From Puniceibacterium sp. IMCC21224 (GTDB taxonomy: Bacteria > Pseudomonadota > Alphaproteobacteria > Rhodobacterales > Rhodobacteraceae): a stretch of DNA of 64,000 bases. Shown here one piece after another: positions 1 to 9,264 of this stretch. The DNA is taken from assembly GCF_001038505.1 (NCBI RefSeq), contig NZ_LDPY01000003.1:186001-250000 (forward strand), written 5' to 3'. Each line of letters begins with the position of its first letter. The stretch's first letter is position 1. The notes under the pieces are model-generated. The model was not told where the DNA came from. It made no database searches and worked only from the letters and a program-made list of their open reading frames with translations. Position numbers and translations under genes: made by a program.

Positions 1-1009
1 ACCAGTCCAGTGTGATCGCGATCTTGCCGAACTGCCCGCCCTTTTGCAGCGCTGCATAGGCGTCACTGATGTCGCCGACCGAGAACGCCTGGGCAATCAC
101 CGGCTCGATGCGATGCGCTGAGATGGCGTCGGTCGCGGCCTGGAAATCGGCAGCCGATCCGGTATTGCCGCCAATCACGCGGATCGCCTTGCCAATGACC
201 GCCAGCAGATCAAGTGGTGTGTCTCGCCCGCTGACAAATCCGATAGCATAGACAGTGCCGCCGTGCCGAACCGCTATTAGCGAGCGGGAAAACGTATCTG
301 TCCCGGTTGTCTCAAGTACCAGATCGGCGCCCAAGCCATCAGTCATACGCAGAACCTCGTCCTGCCAGTCCGGGGTTGCCCGGTAGTTGATACCTTCGTC
401 GGCTCCCAGTGCTTTGGCACGCTCCAGCTTCTCGTCCGAAGACGAGGTGATGATAACGCGCGCACCAGCGGCCTTGGCAAGTTGCAGAGTCTGCAAGGCG
501 GTGACGCCTGTACCCGGCAAAACAACGGTAGATCCGGGGGTGATCTCACCGGCGCGCAGTGCATTCCAGCCCGTGGTTGCGGGAATTGGCAAGCTCGCGA
601 TCGCTTCGAACCCCAAATGGGCGGGCGCTACGACAAGCGATGCTGCATCGACCAGCGCCAGTTCGACGAGCGATCCCGGAATGGTCACGCCGCGCATCGC
701 ACCATTGTTGCGGTCCGTGCCGCGACCTGAAATCCACAACGCTTTGGGATGGACGGCAACATGGTCGCCGACGCCAACGTTCTCCACGCCATCGCCGACC
801 GCAATCACTTCGCCCGCGCCATCCGCCACCGGAATATTGGGATAAAGGGCGCCGGGATAGCCCCCTGTCGCGACCAATCGATCAAGGTAGTTGAAGGCCG
901 CTGCACGCATGCGCACCAGTGCCTGCCCATGACCGACATTTCCGGGTTCGGGGATAGAAACGCGTTTGATCGTTGAGATGGTGGGGCCGCTCAGTTCAAT
1001 GCTGTACAT
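1..1009 (-). CDS. Zinc-independent MDR oxidoreductase (quinone oxidoreductase-like), 3' end cut by window edge
   Basis: The minus strand is open from an ATG at 1009 to the first base of the window (336 codons), which is already the usual length for the medium-chain dehydrogenase/reductase family, so only the stop or a few residues should be missing. The N-terminal GroES-like domain shows FNYLD and VADGAGEVIAVG and lacks the Cys/His zinc ligands of alcohol dehydrogenases. The cofactor fold carries VVLPGTGVTALQ followed by GARVIITSSSDEK, an NADP-type binding pattern. Expected role: cytosolic NAD(P)H-dependent reduction of quinones or enals; the substrate is unknown. A GGAG-type ribosome site lies just upstream of 1009. 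It is divergent from the LysR gene at 1092, which probably controls it. Confidence 0.85.
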   Translation of the reverse strand, partial: MYSIELSGPTISTIKRVSIPEPGNVGHGQALVRMRAAAFNYLDRLVATGGYPGALYPNIPVADGAGEVIAVGDGVENVGVGDHVAVHPKALWISGRGTDRNNGAMRGVTIPGSLVELALVDAASLVVAPAHLGFEAIASLPIPATTGWNALRAGEITPGSTVVLPGTGVTALQTLQLAKAAGARVIITSSSDEKLERAKALGADEGINYRATPDWQDEVLRMTDGLGADLVLETTGTDTFSRSLIAVRHGGTVYAIGFVSGRDTPLDLLAVIGKAIRVIGGNTGSAADFQAATDAISAHRIEPVIAQAFSVGDISDAYAALQKGGQFGKIAITLDW

Positions 1010-1091
1010 GTTCGATCTCCTTTGGATCAACAGATACGGCCCCATGAATTTAACTGGAATAGATACATTTTACAGCTTATACCTGCATATT

Positions 1092-2024
1092 ATGCAGCAA
1101 TACCCTGATCTCGACACGATAGAGGCCTTTGTCGCGCTTGCGGACGCCGGCAGCTTTGCCTTGGCCGGTCAGCGGGTCGGGCGCGATCCCACAATCATCT
1201 CAAGGCGGGTTCAGGCGCTTGAGGCGCGGCTTGGCGTGCGACTTGCGGAACGCAGTACACGGCGCGTGACACTGACCGAAGCCGGGCGCGCCTATCTTGA
1301 ACGTCTACGACCCCTGCTGCGCGAACTGGCCGCCGCCGATCGGGAGGCCTCTGCCTTTGCAGAAGGCGCGCCGCGCGGAAATTTGCGCCTGTCACTGCCA
1401 ACCAGCTTTGGGCGGATGTGGCTATCGCCATTGATCGCGGAATTTCTGAAAGCGCATCCTCAGGTGACGATAGAGGCAGAGCTCAGCAACCGATTTGTCG
1501 ATATCATCGGTGAACAGTTCGACCTTGCAGTACGGCTGGGTGTGCTGCCCGATTCCCGCCTTGTCGCGCGGCGGCTGTTCCCGCGTTACCGACTGCTCTG
1601 CGCGTCGCCGGACTATCTTGCGACCGCCGGACCACTTCGTAATCCAAGCGACCTCGTCCAGCACAACTGCCTGCGCTTCACTGGCAAGGTTAACCCGGCC
1701 GTCTGGGAGTTTTTCGACGCGGATGGGAAAACACTGACGGTGCCCGTTACAGGCGCGTTCGCAAGTGACGATGGGGAGGTTCTGGTCGATTCTGCGGTTG
1801 CCGGGCTTGGCCTGCTCTACAGCTCCGACTGGCTGGTGGCGCGCCAATTGGCATCAGGCCAACTTGTCCGCGTGCTGGCGGACTGGCGCATCCCGGACGA
1901 GGGTGCCATCCAGATAGTCACCCCATCACTTGCAGGGCTCCCGAGCAAAACCCGCGCGTTTTCTGACTGGCTTACAAGACGTTTTCGGCCTGATCCACCT
2001 TGGGCCGCGGCACAGCTCAGATGA
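1092..2024 (+). CDS. LysR family transcriptional regulator
   Basis: A 310-residue protein with an N-terminal winged helix-turn-helix (LDTIEAFVALADAGSFALAG, then ISRRVQALEARLGVRL) and a LysR substrate-binding domain from about residue 90. I chose ATG 1092 because LysR homology starts there; an in-frame ATG at 966 would run into the divergent MDR gene and add a tail unlike the family. Acts as a cytosolic DNA-binding regulator, probably of the divergent oxidoreductase at 1-1009, with which it shares an 80-bp promoter region. The effector is unknown. Confidence 0.88.
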   Translation: MQQYPDLDTIEAFVALADAGSFALAGQRVGRDPTIISRRVQALEARLGVRLAERSTRRVTLTEAGRAYLERLRPLLRELAAADREASAFAEGAPRGNLRLSLPTSFGRMWLSPLIAEFLKAHPQVTIEAELSNRFVDIIGEQFDLAVRLGVLPDSRLVARRLFPRYRLLCASPDYLATAGPLRNPSDLVQHNCLRFTGKVNPAVWEFFDADGKTLTVPVTGAFASDDGEVLVDSAVAGLGLLYSSDWLVARQLASGQLVRVLADWRIPDEGAIQIVTPSLAGLPSKTRAFSDWLTRRFRPDPPWAAAQLR

Positions 2025-2212
2025 CCAGGTTCAGGCGTCGCAACTGGCCTGCACAAGTTACCCCTTGAGCATTCTCCGCCGGCCCGTCGCCGAATCTTGG
2101 CGATACGCCATTGCCATGTCGGGCTCGCCGGTCGCGCTTTGAGAAGATAAAACGTGGCTAATTTTGTAGGCACGGCCATTGCAACAGCATCCCTCACTTC
2201 AAATGTTGGGCC

Positions 2213-3202
2213 TTACTTTCCCGCACTCCGCCTGTGTGCGGCGGGGGACGTGCCGATTACGCGTTTGAATGCGCGGGTGAACGCCGCTTGCGAGGAATAG
2301 CCAAGGCGGTAAGCGACGGACATCACCGAAGTGCCCTCTTGTTCCAGCAACTGTGCAGCTACACGCATTCGCAGATCCGTCAGATAGCGCAACGGGCTGA
2401 CGCCCAGCACGTCGACAAAGCGATCTGAAAACATCGAACGCGAAGCACCCATCAAGCCAGCCATCATTGCAACGTCCCAGTCCCTCCCGGGATCTCGGTG
2501 CAACTCAACCAGTACCCTTGCAAGTCGCGGGTCGCGCAGTGCGGTGATCACGCCAGAGGCGTTATCGCAGCCGCATTCGACCCAGCCCCGAATGATCAGC
2601 GCTGCAATGACATCCGCCAGACGCGCGAGGATACCCGCCGATCCCGGCCGATCCCACTGCATCTCAATTTCCATCGCAGCAAGGATTGCGTGCATTTCCG
2701 GTTGGCTATCTAGCAGGGCGCCCACTGACATCGCCTCAGGCATCAACGCCACCAGCGGATGCACCGTGGCGAGATCCAACTCCATAGCGCCAGTCAGGAT
2801 CGTGGTGTCGGTGCTGCGACATGCGGCATCGTCACATTCACGGATCTCGCTGAACGCCTGGCAAACGGGTTCAGGCGTAAAGCGGTCGAAATCGCGCGCC
2901 GCGACGCGCGGCCCTGACAGTATCTGATGGGGGTGCCCACGCGGGATCAGAACGGCATCACCCGCAGACATGATGCGCGGTGCGACATCTGGCAAAAGCA
3001 GCAGCGCCTTCCCTTGGCCGATGAAGTGAAAACGCGCGTCGTCACTGGCCGTGAAATTCACCCCAAAGGGCGGTGTCAGCCGCAGTCGCCAATAGTTCGC
3101 ACCACGCAAGCGCATGCCAAGAAGCACCTCGCTCACGGCATCATGTGATTCATGCATTTCGGCGTTTGGATCAAACATGTCGGTGAAACTGGCACAGTTC
3201 AT
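2213..3202 (-). CDS. AraC family transcriptional regulator with N-terminal cupin
   Basis: A 329-residue protein. The N-terminal half is a cupin-type ligand domain (PPFGVNF, DAVLIPRGHPHQIL) of the AraC-binding class found with MFS and oxidoreductase genes. The C-terminal 100 residues hold the two AraC helix-turn-helix motifs (ARVLVELHRDPGRDWDVAMM; VMSVAYRLGYSSQAAFTRAF). It is divergent from the MFS pump at 3247 with 44 bp between start codons, so local control of that pump is the simplest inference. An internal ATG at 3178 is an alternative start. Confidence 0.88.
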   Translation of the reverse strand: MNCASFTDMFDPNAEMHESHDAVSEVLLGMRLRGANYWRLRLTPPFGVNFTASDDARFHFIGQGKALLLLPDVAPRIMSAGDAVLIPRGHPHQILSGPRVAARDFDRFTPEPVCQAFSEIRECDDAACRSTDTTILTGAMELDLATVHPLVALMPEAMSVGALLDSQPEMHAILAAMEIEMQWDRPGSAGILARLADVIAALIIRGWVECGCDNASGVITALRDPRLARVLVELHRDPGRDWDVAMMAGLMGASRSMFSDRFVDVLGVSPLRYLTDLRMRVAAQLLEQEGTSVMSVAYRLGYSSQAAFTRAFKRVIGTSPAAHRRSAGK

Positions 3203-3246
3203 CCGATATTTCTAGCTATATCTCTGTCCAACCAACAGACAACGCC

Positions 3247-4470
3247 ATGGAGCGCCTTATGCCATCAGATACATTCGCGACAAATGTTCAGCCAGACATA
3301 TCAGACGAAATTCAAACGCGTCCCGCTTGGGGCGCCGTCTTTTCAATGTCACTTGGTGTTTTTTCGCTGGTGACGGCAGAGTTCCTTCCCGCCAGCCTTT
3401 TGACGCCGCTCGCCGAGGGGCTGAACATCAGTAAAGGGGCCGCTGGACAGGCCGTAACCGTAACCGCGCTTGTGGCGCTTTTGACCAGCCTGTTCATTTC
3501 GGTTGCAATACGCGGCATTGATCGCAAATGGGTTTTGATGGGGTTTTCGGTTCTGCTGATTATTTCCAACCTGACTGTCGCGACCGCACCGGGTATTCTT
3601 ACATTGCTGTTCGGGCGTGTTTTAATGGGGATTGCTTTGGGCGGTTTCTGGAGCTTGTCGATCGCCACGTTGATGCGGTTGGTGCCAGACCGTGACATCC
3701 CACGTGCGATATCAATCATGTTCTTGGGGGTCTCTGCGGCGACTGTTTTTGCGGTGCCGGTTGGCAGCTATCTTGGGGCCATGATTGGCTGGCGGGGCGT
3801 TTTTGTTGCCGCCACCGGACTTGCCGTGCTAGCCCTTTTGGTCCAGATGCTGACGCTTCCGTCTTTGCCAGCACAGGGCAAAGCACGCATGACGATCTTG
3901 TTCGAGGTTCTGTGCCGTCCGGGCATTGGCATCGGGATGATCGCAGTGCTGATGGTGTTCGCCGGCCACTTCACATTCTTCACTTATATCCGACCGTTTC
4001 TGGAAACCGTAACAGGTGTGGGCGTTGACGGCGTAACTGCAATCCTTTTTGGCTTTGGACTTGCCAACTTTCTCGGAACTTACCTGATTGCCTTTGTCAT
4101 TCAGCGGTCACTGCGGCTTGCGCTGATCATGATGCCGACGGTCATGGCGGGACTCGCACTCGTGCTGACCCTCTTTGGCGGAGTGACGGCGGTTGATGCG
4201 CTGTTGATTGCGGTATGGGGTCTCGTCTTTGCGGGGGTACCCGTGTCATGGTCCACATGGATCACCCGCGCGATGCCGGACCAAGCCGAGGCAGGCGGTG
4301 GGCTCATCGTTGCCGCCATCAACTTTGCGATCGCGGCAGGAGCAGGATTGGGTGGTGGGCTACTGGAAATCTCTGGGCCGCGCGGTGTGTTCCTGATCAG
4401 TGGGCTTATCCTCGTCGCGGCGGTCATAACGATCATTCTTAAGATCAAGCCGCTGGGTAACGACGAATGA
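3247..4470 (+). CDS. MFS transporter, NepI-like (DHA1) efflux permease
   Basis: A 407-residue inner-membrane protein with about 12 hydrophobic segments. From recall it follows the purine-ribonucleoside exporter NepI along its length: WGAVFSM near the start, EFLPASLLTPLAEGL, GRVLMGIALGGFW (MFS motif), HFTFFTYIRP and VSWSTWITR. Expected role is proton-driven efflux of a small molecule. Nucleosides are possible, but the substrate cannot be read from sequence. The start could also be the second Met (3262). Divergent from the AraC regulator at 3202. Confidence 0.85.
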   Translation: MERLMPSDTFATNVQPDISDEIQTRPAWGAVFSMSLGVFSLVTAEFLPASLLTPLAEGLNISKGAAGQAVTVTALVALLTSLFISVAIRGIDRKWVLMGFSVLLIISNLTVATAPGILTLLFGRVLMGIALGGFWSLSIATLMRLVPDRDIPRAISIMFLGVSAATVFAVPVGSYLGAMIGWRGVFVAATGLAVLALLVQMLTLPSLPAQGKARMTILFEVLCRPGIGIGMIAVLMVFAGHFTFFTYIRPFLETVTGVGVDGVTAILFGFGLANFLGTYLIAFVIQRSLRLALIMMPTVMAGLALVLTLFGGVTAVDALLIAVWGLVFAGVPVSWSTWITRAMPDQAEAGGGLIVAAINFAIAAGAGLGGGLLEISGPRGVFLISGLILVAAVITIILKIKPLGNDE

Positions 4471-4679
4471 CTAAAATAGGTCGTATCGATGATCTTATCG
4501 CTTTCATCCAGCGTCCACCTGAAAAAAGCTAAATTGGCCACCCGGTCCAGGGACTAATAGAGGGATGCCAAAATTGGATCACGGTGTTCTTCACTGCCGC
4601 GGTCAGAAGAAGCCTCTCGCGAAAAACCAGATGGGCGCGACGGGACGTCTCATATCTAAAAATGAAAGGTTTGTTTGAC

Positions 4680-5333
4680 ATGTCCGAAAAACTGCTTGTC
4701 CTTGTAGGAAGCCCGCGCCGGAACGGAAACACTGCAACATTGGCAGAGGCTGTACGCCGCGGTGCGGAGAAGGCGGGCATCGATGTTCGGTTGCGCTTCC
4801 TCGACGACCACATGACCAGCTTCCTCCGCGATTGTCGGACATGTCGTCAAGCGAACGGCGAATGCGCGATTGCCGACGGATACCGGACGCTGTTCTTCGA
4901 GGATTTCCTACCTGCACGAGCTGTCATTTTCTGCTCGCCAATCTATTGGTACGGAATGTCCGCCCAAATGAAGGCGTTTCTCGACAGGAGCTTTTGTCAC
5001 TATGCGGCGTCCGCTCCGGACTCACACAGCGTACTTCGGGCCATGCGCGGCAAGCGGCTTGGGTTGGTGCTCGCATCAGAGGAAACCTATCCCGGGGCTG
5101 CCCTTGGCATCGTGCATCAGATGCAAGAATTCTCCCGATACACACAGTCAGATTTCGTTGGCGTCGTACGCGGAATAGGCAACTCTCGCGGCGACGTTTG
5201 CCGAGACCCTGCCAATCCCGTTCAGCAAGCCGAACATATCGGCTCAGAAATTCTCACCCGTCCCTATTCCGACTATCGACTAGATACCGAGCGAGCTCCT
5301 GTCGTATGGAAAGAAACGGGTCATACTAAGTAG
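4680..5333 (+). CDS. NADPH-dependent FMN reductase / flavodoxin-fold oxidoreductase
   Basis: A 217-residue flavodoxin-like protein with the FMN phosphate loop GSPRRNGNT at residues 8-16 and the flavin-contacting SPIYWYGMSAQMKAFLDR. A CRTCRQANGEC segment gives the Cys pair common in the iron-sulfur flavoprotein/NADPH-FMN reductase group. Start 4680 is preferred because GAAAGG lies 10 bases upstream and the family alignment begins at MSEKLLVLVGS. It probably reduces quinones, nitro-compounds or flavin in the cytosol. It stands alone between two convergently placed MFS genes. Confidence 0.82.
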   Translation: MSEKLLVLVGSPRRNGNTATLAEAVRRGAEKAGIDVRLRFLDDHMTSFLRDCRTCRQANGECAIADGYRTLFFEDFLPARAVIFCSPIYWYGMSAQMKAFLDRSFCHYAASAPDSHSVLRAMRGKRLGLVLASEETYPGAALGIVHQMQEFSRYTQSDFVGVVRGIGNSRGDVCRDPANPVQQAEHIGSEILTRPYSDYRLDTERAPVVWKETGHTK

Positions 5334-5500
5334 ACATAGAACTGGTGCCGGGGTGCGCAGTTTCGTTATTTTGGGCTTCAAGTCTGCTTCTGCGGAAGGT
5401 TTGGCCGGTAGGCCCGCCCCATGGTCGCTTTTCCGAGTGCGGCACGCGGCCGGACGCGGGCGACTGGGGAGATGGTACATCTGCGAACGTCGGCTTCATC

Positions 5501-6787
5501 TTAACTGTTTGTCATTGCCCGCCATAGTAGCCCTGCGAAGTCGCGTTGAGATTTCCAATAAATGCAGAGACTGATGAACTTAGTCATCACTGCCGGAGCG
5601 CAGCGCAGGCAGGAGCGCAGCGCAGGCAGGAGCGCAGCTATTGTAAGTACGGCAGCAGCATAGAATGCAGCTGGGTAGTGGAACGATGCAATAATTGGCT
5701 GGCTTAGAAGCGGTGACACGAACTGTCCCAGGAATAGGCTTGCCGTAATCACACCTGCTGTTCGACCACGAGTTTGTGGCGATGCAAGTGCCATGGCACT
5801 TGAGAAGATATTCGGGATGGAGATCCCCATCCCGAGACCCGTCAGCCCCGTCCCACACATCACCGTCAGTATTGTGGTGCTCGCGCCTGTCACGGTAATG
5901 CCGAGAGCCATCGCCGTCAGGCCAACCAGAAAGATGACCTTGGCACCCATTCTACTCCGCAACGTGCCGAAAGTCAGCGACGCCATCGCGGAAACGAATG
6001 TCATCAGCCCCATCGAAAGTCCGGCGAGCGAAGGCGACATAAACCCTAGCTCTTTGAGGCGATAGGGTAGTTGCGAAGGGATGATGTAGAAAGCGCCGCT
6101 GACAAACAGGGCCACGACGCAGAGAGCGAGAATACCGGCCGGATTTGCAAAAGTCACACCAGCAGGGTCGTTTCCTTTGGGTCTATCCGGCATGGGTTCA
6201 GTCAGAACACGCCACGCGAGAAATGCCAGCGGCAGAGCAAACGCGTAGATCACGAACGGATAGCGCCAGTTGATATCCGCGAGGAATCCTCCCGCCGTCA
6301 AAAACACAAGACCGCCAAATCCGGTGAAAGCCTGTTGGAGCCCCATGTAGCGATCCCGTTCCGCCCCATTAAAATAGTCGCCTGCCAGTGCCATCCCGAG
6401 CGTCATGATCCCTGCCACGGCGACTCCCAGCAACGCCCGCCCGGCCAGCAGTCCGTAGAAGCTATCCAGCCAAAGTCCCGAGCTTCCGGCAAGGGCGTAG
6501 AGAACGATTGTGCCTATCAGCAACGATGTTCGCCCCACGCGGTCAGCAACTCTTCCGATGATCGGCGAGGCGATGACGACAAAAAGCGCCGGCAGGGTCA
6601 ATACCAGTCGGCTGAGAAGTTCGATATGCGCTGTGCCGGCGTACGCTGCGGTGATCCCCGGCAATGACGGCGAGATTGTCGCTCCTGCCATGATTGTCAG
6701 ACAGGCGGTCAGCAAAAGCGTCAGCTTCAACAGCCAGCTTGGCGGGGCATGCGTAGGTGCTGCCGTGGTCGCGGGGGCTAAGGTCAT
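5501..6787 (-). CDS. MFS transporter with a frameshifted, extended C-terminus
   Basis: A 428-residue, 12-segment major facilitator with LVLTLPALFVVIASPIIGRV and the motif RVGRTSLL after helix 2, a drug-efflux-like permease. The ATG at 6787 overlaps the stop of the FMN reductase at 6784 by 4 bases, so the two are translationally coupled and probably share the TetR-controlled promoter near 7440. A 17-bp tandem duplication at 5602-5635 changes the reading frame 13 codons before the likely ancestral stop (TAA at 5580-5582). Removing one copy restores an ending of LPALRSGSDD; the present frame instead adds about 35 unrelated residues. The pump core is intact, so it may still work. Confidence 0.85.
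   Translation of the reverse strand: MTLAPATTAAPTHAPPSWLLKLTLLLTACLTIMAGATISPSLPGITAAYAGTAHIELLSRLVLTLPALFVVIASPIIGRVADRVGRTSLLIGTIVLYALAGSSGLWLDSFYGLLAGRALLGVAVAGIMTLGMALAGDYFNGAERDRYMGLQQAFTGFGGLVFLTAGGFLADINWRYPFVIYAFALPLAFLAWRVLTEPMPDRPKGNDPAGVTFANPAGILALCVVALFVSGAFYIIPSQLPYRLKELGFMSPSLAGLSMGLMTFVSAMASLTFGTLRSRMGAKVIFLVGLTAMALGITVTGASTTILTVMCGTGLTGLGMGISIPNIFSSAMALASPQTRGRTAGVITASLFLGQFVSPLLSQPIIASFHYPAAFYAAAVLTIAALLPALRSCLRCAPAVMTKFISLCIYWKSQRDFAGLLWRAMTNS
5595..5638. repeat. 17-bp tandem duplication in the end of the MFS gene
   Basis: On the plus strand the unit AGCGCAGGCAGGAGCGC occurs at 5602-5618 and again at 5619-5635, with a 7-base partial copy before it. Because 17 is not a multiple of three, the extra copy shifts the minus-strand MFS frame. 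Confidence 0.95.
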
Positions 6788-7395
6788 GATGCCGTTGCGT
6801 CTTCGGAGAATGATGCAGCCTGCCGCACTCTTAGTGTTTTCAAGGCTTCCGACCAGTCAAGAACCTGGATCAAGGTTTCTACTAGGGCATCAACGGCGCG
6901 ATCGCCCCCAACCCATGCTTCGGGTGCGGTAAAAAGCGCCTTGGAGGTCTGAGATGTCATCAGCACCTGAGAGCGCACGGTCGCGGTGCGCGTCTCGGCA
7001 AGGATCAGACGCAATTGCTCGACCGCCCGTGCGCCACCGATACCGCCATAGCTGACGAAACCAGCGGCTTTGTCGGACCACTCGGAATACAGAAAGTCGA
7101 TCGCGTTCTTCAGCGCCCCTGGGATCGAGTGGTTGTACTCAGGCGTCACGAAAATGAAGCCATCACAGGCATCGACGGCCTTTGCCCATGTCTTCGTGTG
7201 AGCGTGGCGATAGTCCCCCATGATCGCAGGCACAGGCTCATCCAGCATCGGCAGATCAAAATCTGCGATGTCGAGGACGTTGAACTTGGCCCGGTCTCCG
7301 CAGCTTTCACGGGCCGCATGCGCGACACCCTTTGCAATAAGATGGGATTTTCGGCCGGGTCGGGTACTTCCGGTAATGATGCCGATGGTGAGCAT
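6784..7395 (-). CDS. NADPH-dependent FMN reductase (ArsH/YieF/ChrR-like)
   Basis: A 203-residue flavodoxin-fold protein with the FMN loop GSTRPGRKS at residues 8-16 and the family signature TPEYNHSIPGALKNAID; SYGGIGGARAVEQLRLIL follows. The family reduces quinones, azo-compounds, chromate or free FMN with NADPH in the cytosol. Start 7395 is chosen over the upstream ATG at 7419 because AAGGA sits 6-7 bases before it. It is the first gene of a two-gene unit with the MFS pump (4-base overlap) and is divergent from the TetR regulator. Confidence 0.87.
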   Translation of the reverse strand: MLTIGIITGSTRPGRKSHLIAKGVAHAARESCGDRAKFNVLDIADFDLPMLDEPVPAIMGDYRHAHTKTWAKAVDACDGFIFVTPEYNHSIPGALKNAIDFLYSEWSDKAAGFVSYGGIGGARAVEQLRLILAETRTATVRSQVLMTSQTSKALFTAPEAWVGGDRAVDALVETLIQVLDWSEALKTLRVRQAASFSEDATAS

Positions 7396-7420
7396 GTTTG
7401 TGTCCTTGCCATGTTTCATT

Positions 7421-7463
7421 AATTACAACGTTCACTGTATAATTTACAATGACCGTTGTAATT
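7421..7463. promoter_or_regulatory. Twin operator candidates for the TetR regulator
   Basis: The gap between the divergent FMN reductase and TetR genes contains AATTACAACG (7421-7430) and its exact reverse complement CGTTGTAATT (7454-7463). The stretch splits into two similar 18-bp imperfect palindromes, TTACAACGTTCACTGTAT and TTACAATGACCGTTGTAA. Both have the TTACA-N8-TGTA layout typical of TetR operators. They lie where they could repress both genes. Confidence 0.7.
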
Positions 7464-7539
7464 TCAAGGGCAAATCAGTATTTTGCATGTACGGCATCAG
7501 CGACGCCTGTCTATAATATTGATAAATTTGGAGAAAAAT

Positions 7540-8157
7540 ATGGTAACAGGCAACGTTTCAAAACGTGAAGCCATCATTCGTGGCGCGCGCACAGTGTTCG
7601 GGCGCGACGGCTTCGCCAGAGCCAGCATGGACGACATCGCTGCGACAGCGAATGTGTCCTCGCGCACGATCTACAATCATTTCGGCGATAAGTCCGGCCT
7701 GTTTAGTGCCCTAATTGTCGAAAGTGCGCAGGAGGTTCGCGACGCGCAGATTGCTGAGATTGAGCGTCATCTTGGCAAGATTGTTGATCTAGAAGAAGAT
7801 CTTCGCGCATTGGGAACAGCTTTTGCGACCAACCGTTCAAGATTTCCGGAACATTTCGCACTGGTTCGCCATATCTATGCCGAGGCAGGTCACCTTCCAG
7901 CAGATGTGCTGGCCGACTGGGCGGCAGCTGGACCAAGGGCGGTTCATCGGGCTTTGACTGGGGCGCTGGAGGATCTCCAAAAACGAGGGCTCTTAAAGTT
8001 TGATGATAGCACGCGCGCGGCCAATCAATTCGTGGCGCTGGTCGGGACCGAAGTGAATGAACGAACGTTCGGCGGTACGGTCCCCACCGATCCAGCCTTC
8101 ATAGCTGCGGTGGTTCGTGCTGGAGTCGAGACTTTCCTTCGTGCGTTCAAAGCCTGA
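7540..8157 (+). CDS. TetR family transcriptional regulator
   Basis: A 205-residue protein with a TetR N-terminal helix-turn-helix (ARTVFGRDGFARASMDDIAA, then VSSRTIYNHFGDKSGLF) and a helical ligand domain with an AefR-like C-terminus (AIVRAG-type ending). Start 7540 has GGAG 6-9 bases upstream; an in-frame ATG at 7483 has no ribosome site. Likely represses itself and the divergent reductase-MFS pair through the palindromes at 7421-7463. Confidence 0.87.
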   Translation: MVTGNVSKREAIIRGARTVFGRDGFARASMDDIAATANVSSRTIYNHFGDKSGLFSALIVESAQEVRDAQIAEIERHLGKIVDLEEDLRALGTAFATNRSRFPEHFALVRHIYAEAGHLPADVLADWAAAGPRAVHRALTGALEDLQKRGLLKFDDSTRAANQFVALVGTEVNERTFGGTVPTDPAFIAAVVRAGVETFLRAFKA

Positions 8158-8553
8158 AGCCAGATGCTGTAACCACTTAACTTTTAGCGACATAGGCGGC
8201 CTGGGGTCCGCTGGTCAGAACTCAACGGTTCTGTCACAGGCAGAATCCACCGTTTTTGCCCTACACATTGTGACCAGGGGTTTTTGTCCGACAGCGGCCG
8301 TTCGTGACATGTGCGGCGAAAGTCGGGATCGAGCCCGACTCGACAGATTCTGCACTATGCACGAAGGCCCGATATCGCAAAAGTTCCGAAACCTTCATCA
8401 GCCCCTTAGGTTTTGGCTGGGGTTTGTGGCAGCGCCAATTCGGGCAATTTTTAAGGTGTTGGCGGTAATTATCCCCAAATCGCGTTATTCCGCGATTTGG
8501 TTTGCAATAGATTAACACCCATGATTTTTTAGCGAAAAGAGTGGGGTGATCGA
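8158..8553. other. Non-coding stretch with dispersed-repeat copy A
   Basis: I see no gene in these 396 bases. They hold roseobacter-like intergenic sequence, including one copy (8249-8289) of a 41-bp repeat also found at 12710-12750 and 15481-15521, and a palindrome AATCGCG...CGCGATT near 8478-8500 that may act as a terminator. The promoter of the next gene must lie in the last 100 bases. Confidence 0.6.
8249..8289. repeat. 41-bp dispersed intergenic repeat, copy A
   Basis: Starts ACCGTTTTTG and ends GGTTTTTGTCC. By hand alignment it matches copy B (12710-12750) at about 34 of 41 positions and copy C (15481-15521) at about 29 of 41, with the two ends best conserved and the length constant. 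Confidence 0.65.
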
Positions 8554-9147
8554 ATGCTGATTATCATTTCGGCAGTGCTTTCTGCGGCCTGCTATGCAGT
8601 TGTCCTCGGTGTGTTCCTTGCGTTTCATGTAATTGCACCCGAACGGTCAATTTTCGCCCATGCAGTCAGCGACTATGCTGTGGGGAAGACGGCTCGCCTA
8701 TTTATTGGCTACGGCCTCGTAGGAAGTCTTGGGGCCGCATTGCTGGCGATCGCGACAGTATCCACTGGCGATTTCCCTGTGCGAGTTCCGATCTATCTCG
8801 CGCTTCTGGCCATCTTGCGGATCGGGGTGCTGCGTTTTCGGACCGATATCGAAGGCGAGGCGGTCACACGTGAAGGCAGGCTGCACTATGTTTTTGCCAT
8901 CATAACTTTTGCTTTAACCTACATGATCGTTTCAGCAGCACAGCCGACGTTAGGCACTTTCGCCAACCCGCCACTGAACGCGATCCTTAGTGGTCTCGGC
9001 TGGATAGCGACTATCTCGCTGGTGGGCGTGGTAACGACGCTGTTGCCGCCGCTCAGGCGCGTGTTTGGGTTGGCAGAGCGTATCTTCCTTCTGTCCACAG
9101 CATTTTGGCTGCTCTTGCTGGCCGTCACATTGGTAGCATCGCGCTAA
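8554..9147 (+). CDS. DUF998-like integral membrane protein
   Basis: A 197-residue protein with about six hydrophobic helices. The first loop carries HAVSDYAVGKTAR, resembling the HxxSDY motif of DUF998 membrane proteins, followed by FRTDIEGEAVTREGRLHY in a cytoplasmic or periplasmic loop. Function is unknown for the family. It has its own start 7 bases after a GTGG-type weak ribosome site, and stands alone, convergent with the LysR gene at 9265. Confidence 0.72.
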   Translation: MLIIISAVLSAACYAVVLGVFLAFHVIAPERSIFAHAVSDYAVGKTARLFIGYGLVGSLGAALLAIATVSTGDFPVRVPIYLALLAILRIGVLRFRTDIEGEAVTREGRLHYVFAIITFALTYMIVSAAQPTLGTFANPPLNAILSGLGWIATISLVGVVTTLLPPLRRVFGLAERIFLLSTAFWLLLLAVTLVASR

Positions 9148-9264
9148 ATCCACGGTTTATTGAGCGACTGCCAAAAGCGGCCTTTGGTGCAGTCGCAGCG
9201 AAAGCTCACTTTGTCCGCATATCACTCACAGAGAAGGCTTGGTTCAAGCTTGACCATCCTTCAG

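Noticed and set aside
6071-6667. Plus-strand frame of 198 codons
   Set aside because: Antisense to the MFS gene; hydrophilic low-motif product typical of a shadow of a membrane protein.
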